From: CAWDBV01 sp963800705
Lineage (GTDB): Bacteria; Actinomycetota; Thermoleophilia; Solirubrobacterales; 70-9
Length of the DNA stretch: 64,000 bases
Direction of reading: 5' to 3'
NCBI GenBank assembly: GCA_963800705.1
Contig: CAWDBV010000005.1
Location: 186,001 to 250,000, forward strand
The notes under the pieces were generated by a model. That model was not told the DNA's origin and searched no databases. It saw only the letters and a list, made by a program, of their open reading frames with translations. Positions 63,147 through 64,000 of this stretch are shown here, piece by piece. A program made the translations under genes and the position numbers. The first letter of the stretch is position 1. Every line of letters begins with the position of its first letter.

Positions 63147-64000
63147 ATGCCCGAGCTGCCTGAGGTCGAGACGATCCGCCGGCAGCTCGAGCCGGAGCTC
63201 AGCGGGCGGCGGATCGAGTCGGTCGAGGTGCTCGACGAGCGCTTCACTCGGCCGCTGAAGCCGGACGCATTGGATTCGGTGGTGGGCCGAACGGTTGACT
63301 CCACTGACAGGCGCGGCAAGTACCTGCTGCTCGGGCTCGAGGGCGGGCTGACGCTGATCATCCATCTGCGGATGACCGGGAACCTGGCAATCGGCGCCCG
63401 CGAGCCGAGTCCGCCGTACCTGCGCGCGGCGTTCGGGCTCGAGCGAGGGGAATGGCTCCTCTTTACTGACGCGCGGCGCTTCGGCCACGGCGAGCTGGTC
63501 GAGACAGCGGCGATCGAGGAGAGGTTCGGGGGCCGGGTCGGCGTCGAGCCGCTCTCCGGCGAATTCACCCCCGACCTGCTCGCCGAGCTCGCCGCGGATC
63601 GCCGCGCGCCGCTGAAGTCGTTCCTGCTCGCTCAGCCGCTGGTCGCCGGGATCGGGAACATCTACGCCGACGAGGCCCTGCACCGCGCCAAGCTGCACCC
63701 GCTCTCGCCGGCCGGCTCGATGAAGCCCGAGCACGCCGAGGCGCTCCGCGACGGGATCGTCGCGACGCTCGAGGCCGGGCTCGACAACGGCGGCGCGAGC
63801 ATCGACGACTACCGCGACGCGCGCGGCGAGGAGGGCTCGATGCAGGACGAGTTCCTCGTCCACCGCCGCGAGGGCGAGCCGTGCCCGCGCTGCAACACTG
63901 CGATCGTCCGGATCGTGGTCACCGGGCGATCGACCTACTACTGCCCCTCGTGCCAGGTGCGGCTGCGCAAGCGCCCGCGTCGGAGGAAGGCGCGGCGGTG
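63147..64000 (+). CDS. mutM: formamidopyrimidine-DNA glycosylase (cut at last base by window end)
   Basis: 284 aa visible; the final TG at 63999-64000 is probably the start of the TGA stop. It begins M-P-E-L-P-E-V-E-T with catalytic Pro2 and Glu3, has the beta-hairpin Lys in R-R-G-K-Y-L-L-L, the helix-two-turn-helix near I-G-N-I-Y-A-D-E-A-L, and a C-terminal zinc finger C-P-R-C ... Y-Y-C-P-S-C. It removes 8-oxoguanine and formamidopyrimidines from DNA. Confidence 0.95.
   Translation, partial: MPELPEVETIRRQLEPELSGRRIESVEVLDERFTRPLKPDALDSVVGRTVDSTDRRGKYLLLGLEGGLTLIIHLRMTGNLAIGAREPSPPYLRAAFGLERGEWLLFTDARRFGHGELVETAAIEERFGGRVGVEPLSGEFTPDLLAELAADRRAPLKSFLLAQPLVAGIGNIYADEALHRAKLHPLSPAGSMKPEHAEALRDGIVATLEAGLDNGGASIDDYRDARGEEGSMQDEFLVHRREGEPCPRCNTAIVRIVVTGRSTYYCPSCQVRLRKRPRRRKARR

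Overview
This 64 kb window is very high-GC chromosomal DNA (G or C at most third codon positions, many GTG and TTG starts, genes commonly overlapping by 1-14 bases with GTGA or ATGA junctions). Gene content points to an actinobacterium. The order tlyA-nadK-recN-steA-steB/mctB-pyrG-nudix-xerD is the classic actinobacterial order known from Mycobacterium tuberculosis. The NifU-like/MnmA fusion, DUF3866 protein and Lys/Cys-rich secreted proteins suggest the class Thermoleophilia (Solirubrobacterales-like); that placement is inference from gene content.

Layout. 0-4.3 kb: an APC permease with a C-terminal universal-stress domain, two TrkA/RCK proteins (probably a K+ or amino-acid transport unit), and a FAD reductase. 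4.35 kb: tRNA-Gln. 4.5-9.2 kb: a lipoprotein gene and a heterodimeric ABC exporter pair, all broken by single-base insertions (seven in 3.2 kb), unlike the rest of the window. 9.2-12.5 kb: a Cys-rich small protein, a kelch protein, a hotdog thioesterase and a secreted three-repeat protein. 12.55-13.99 kb: a 1.4 kb mini-island bounded by a 43-bp direct repeat of the 3' half of tRNA-Met, carrying hicBA and a SnoaL-like gene but no integrase. 14-22.9 kb: a serine hydrolase, lipoprotein, glutamate formimidoyltransferase, MBL hydrolase, hisS, aspS, a membrane-anchored GH3 protein and a polytopic membrane protein.

22.9-32 kb: a structured non-coding gap, the NifU-MnmA fusion, a secreted vWA protein with terminator, alaS, ruvX, mltG, aroE and an HtrA-like protease. 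32.4-39.3 kb: prepilin peptidase, then a tightly coupled operon aroC-aroKB-aroQ-pepQ and a secreted PHP phosphoesterase-like protein with an Asp-Pro linker and RTX-like tail. With aroE, most of the shikimate pathway is here. 39.3-46.6 kb: a CPA2 antiporter, efp-nusB-(small coiled coil)-prenyl synthase-dxs (isoprenoid precursors), CFA synthase, a lipoprotein and an SPW membrane protein.

46.7-64 kb: the conserved tlyA-to-xerD cluster with lineage-specific insertions: two tandem paralogous secreted proteins between nadK and recN; a divergent WecA/MraY-like protein before pyrG; a methyltransferase, M20 peptidase and DUF3866 gene before the nudix gene; two DHFR/RibD-C-like paralogues before xerD. 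A lipoprotein gene and mutM (cut at its last base by the window end) close the window. Two CRP-type palindromes (46.68 and 49.09 kb) lie upstream of surface-protein genes.

The best candidates for something new are the integrase-less tRNA-Met mini-island and the tandem secreted family linked to CRP-like sites. No rRNA, CRISPR array, IS element or complete phage was seen.
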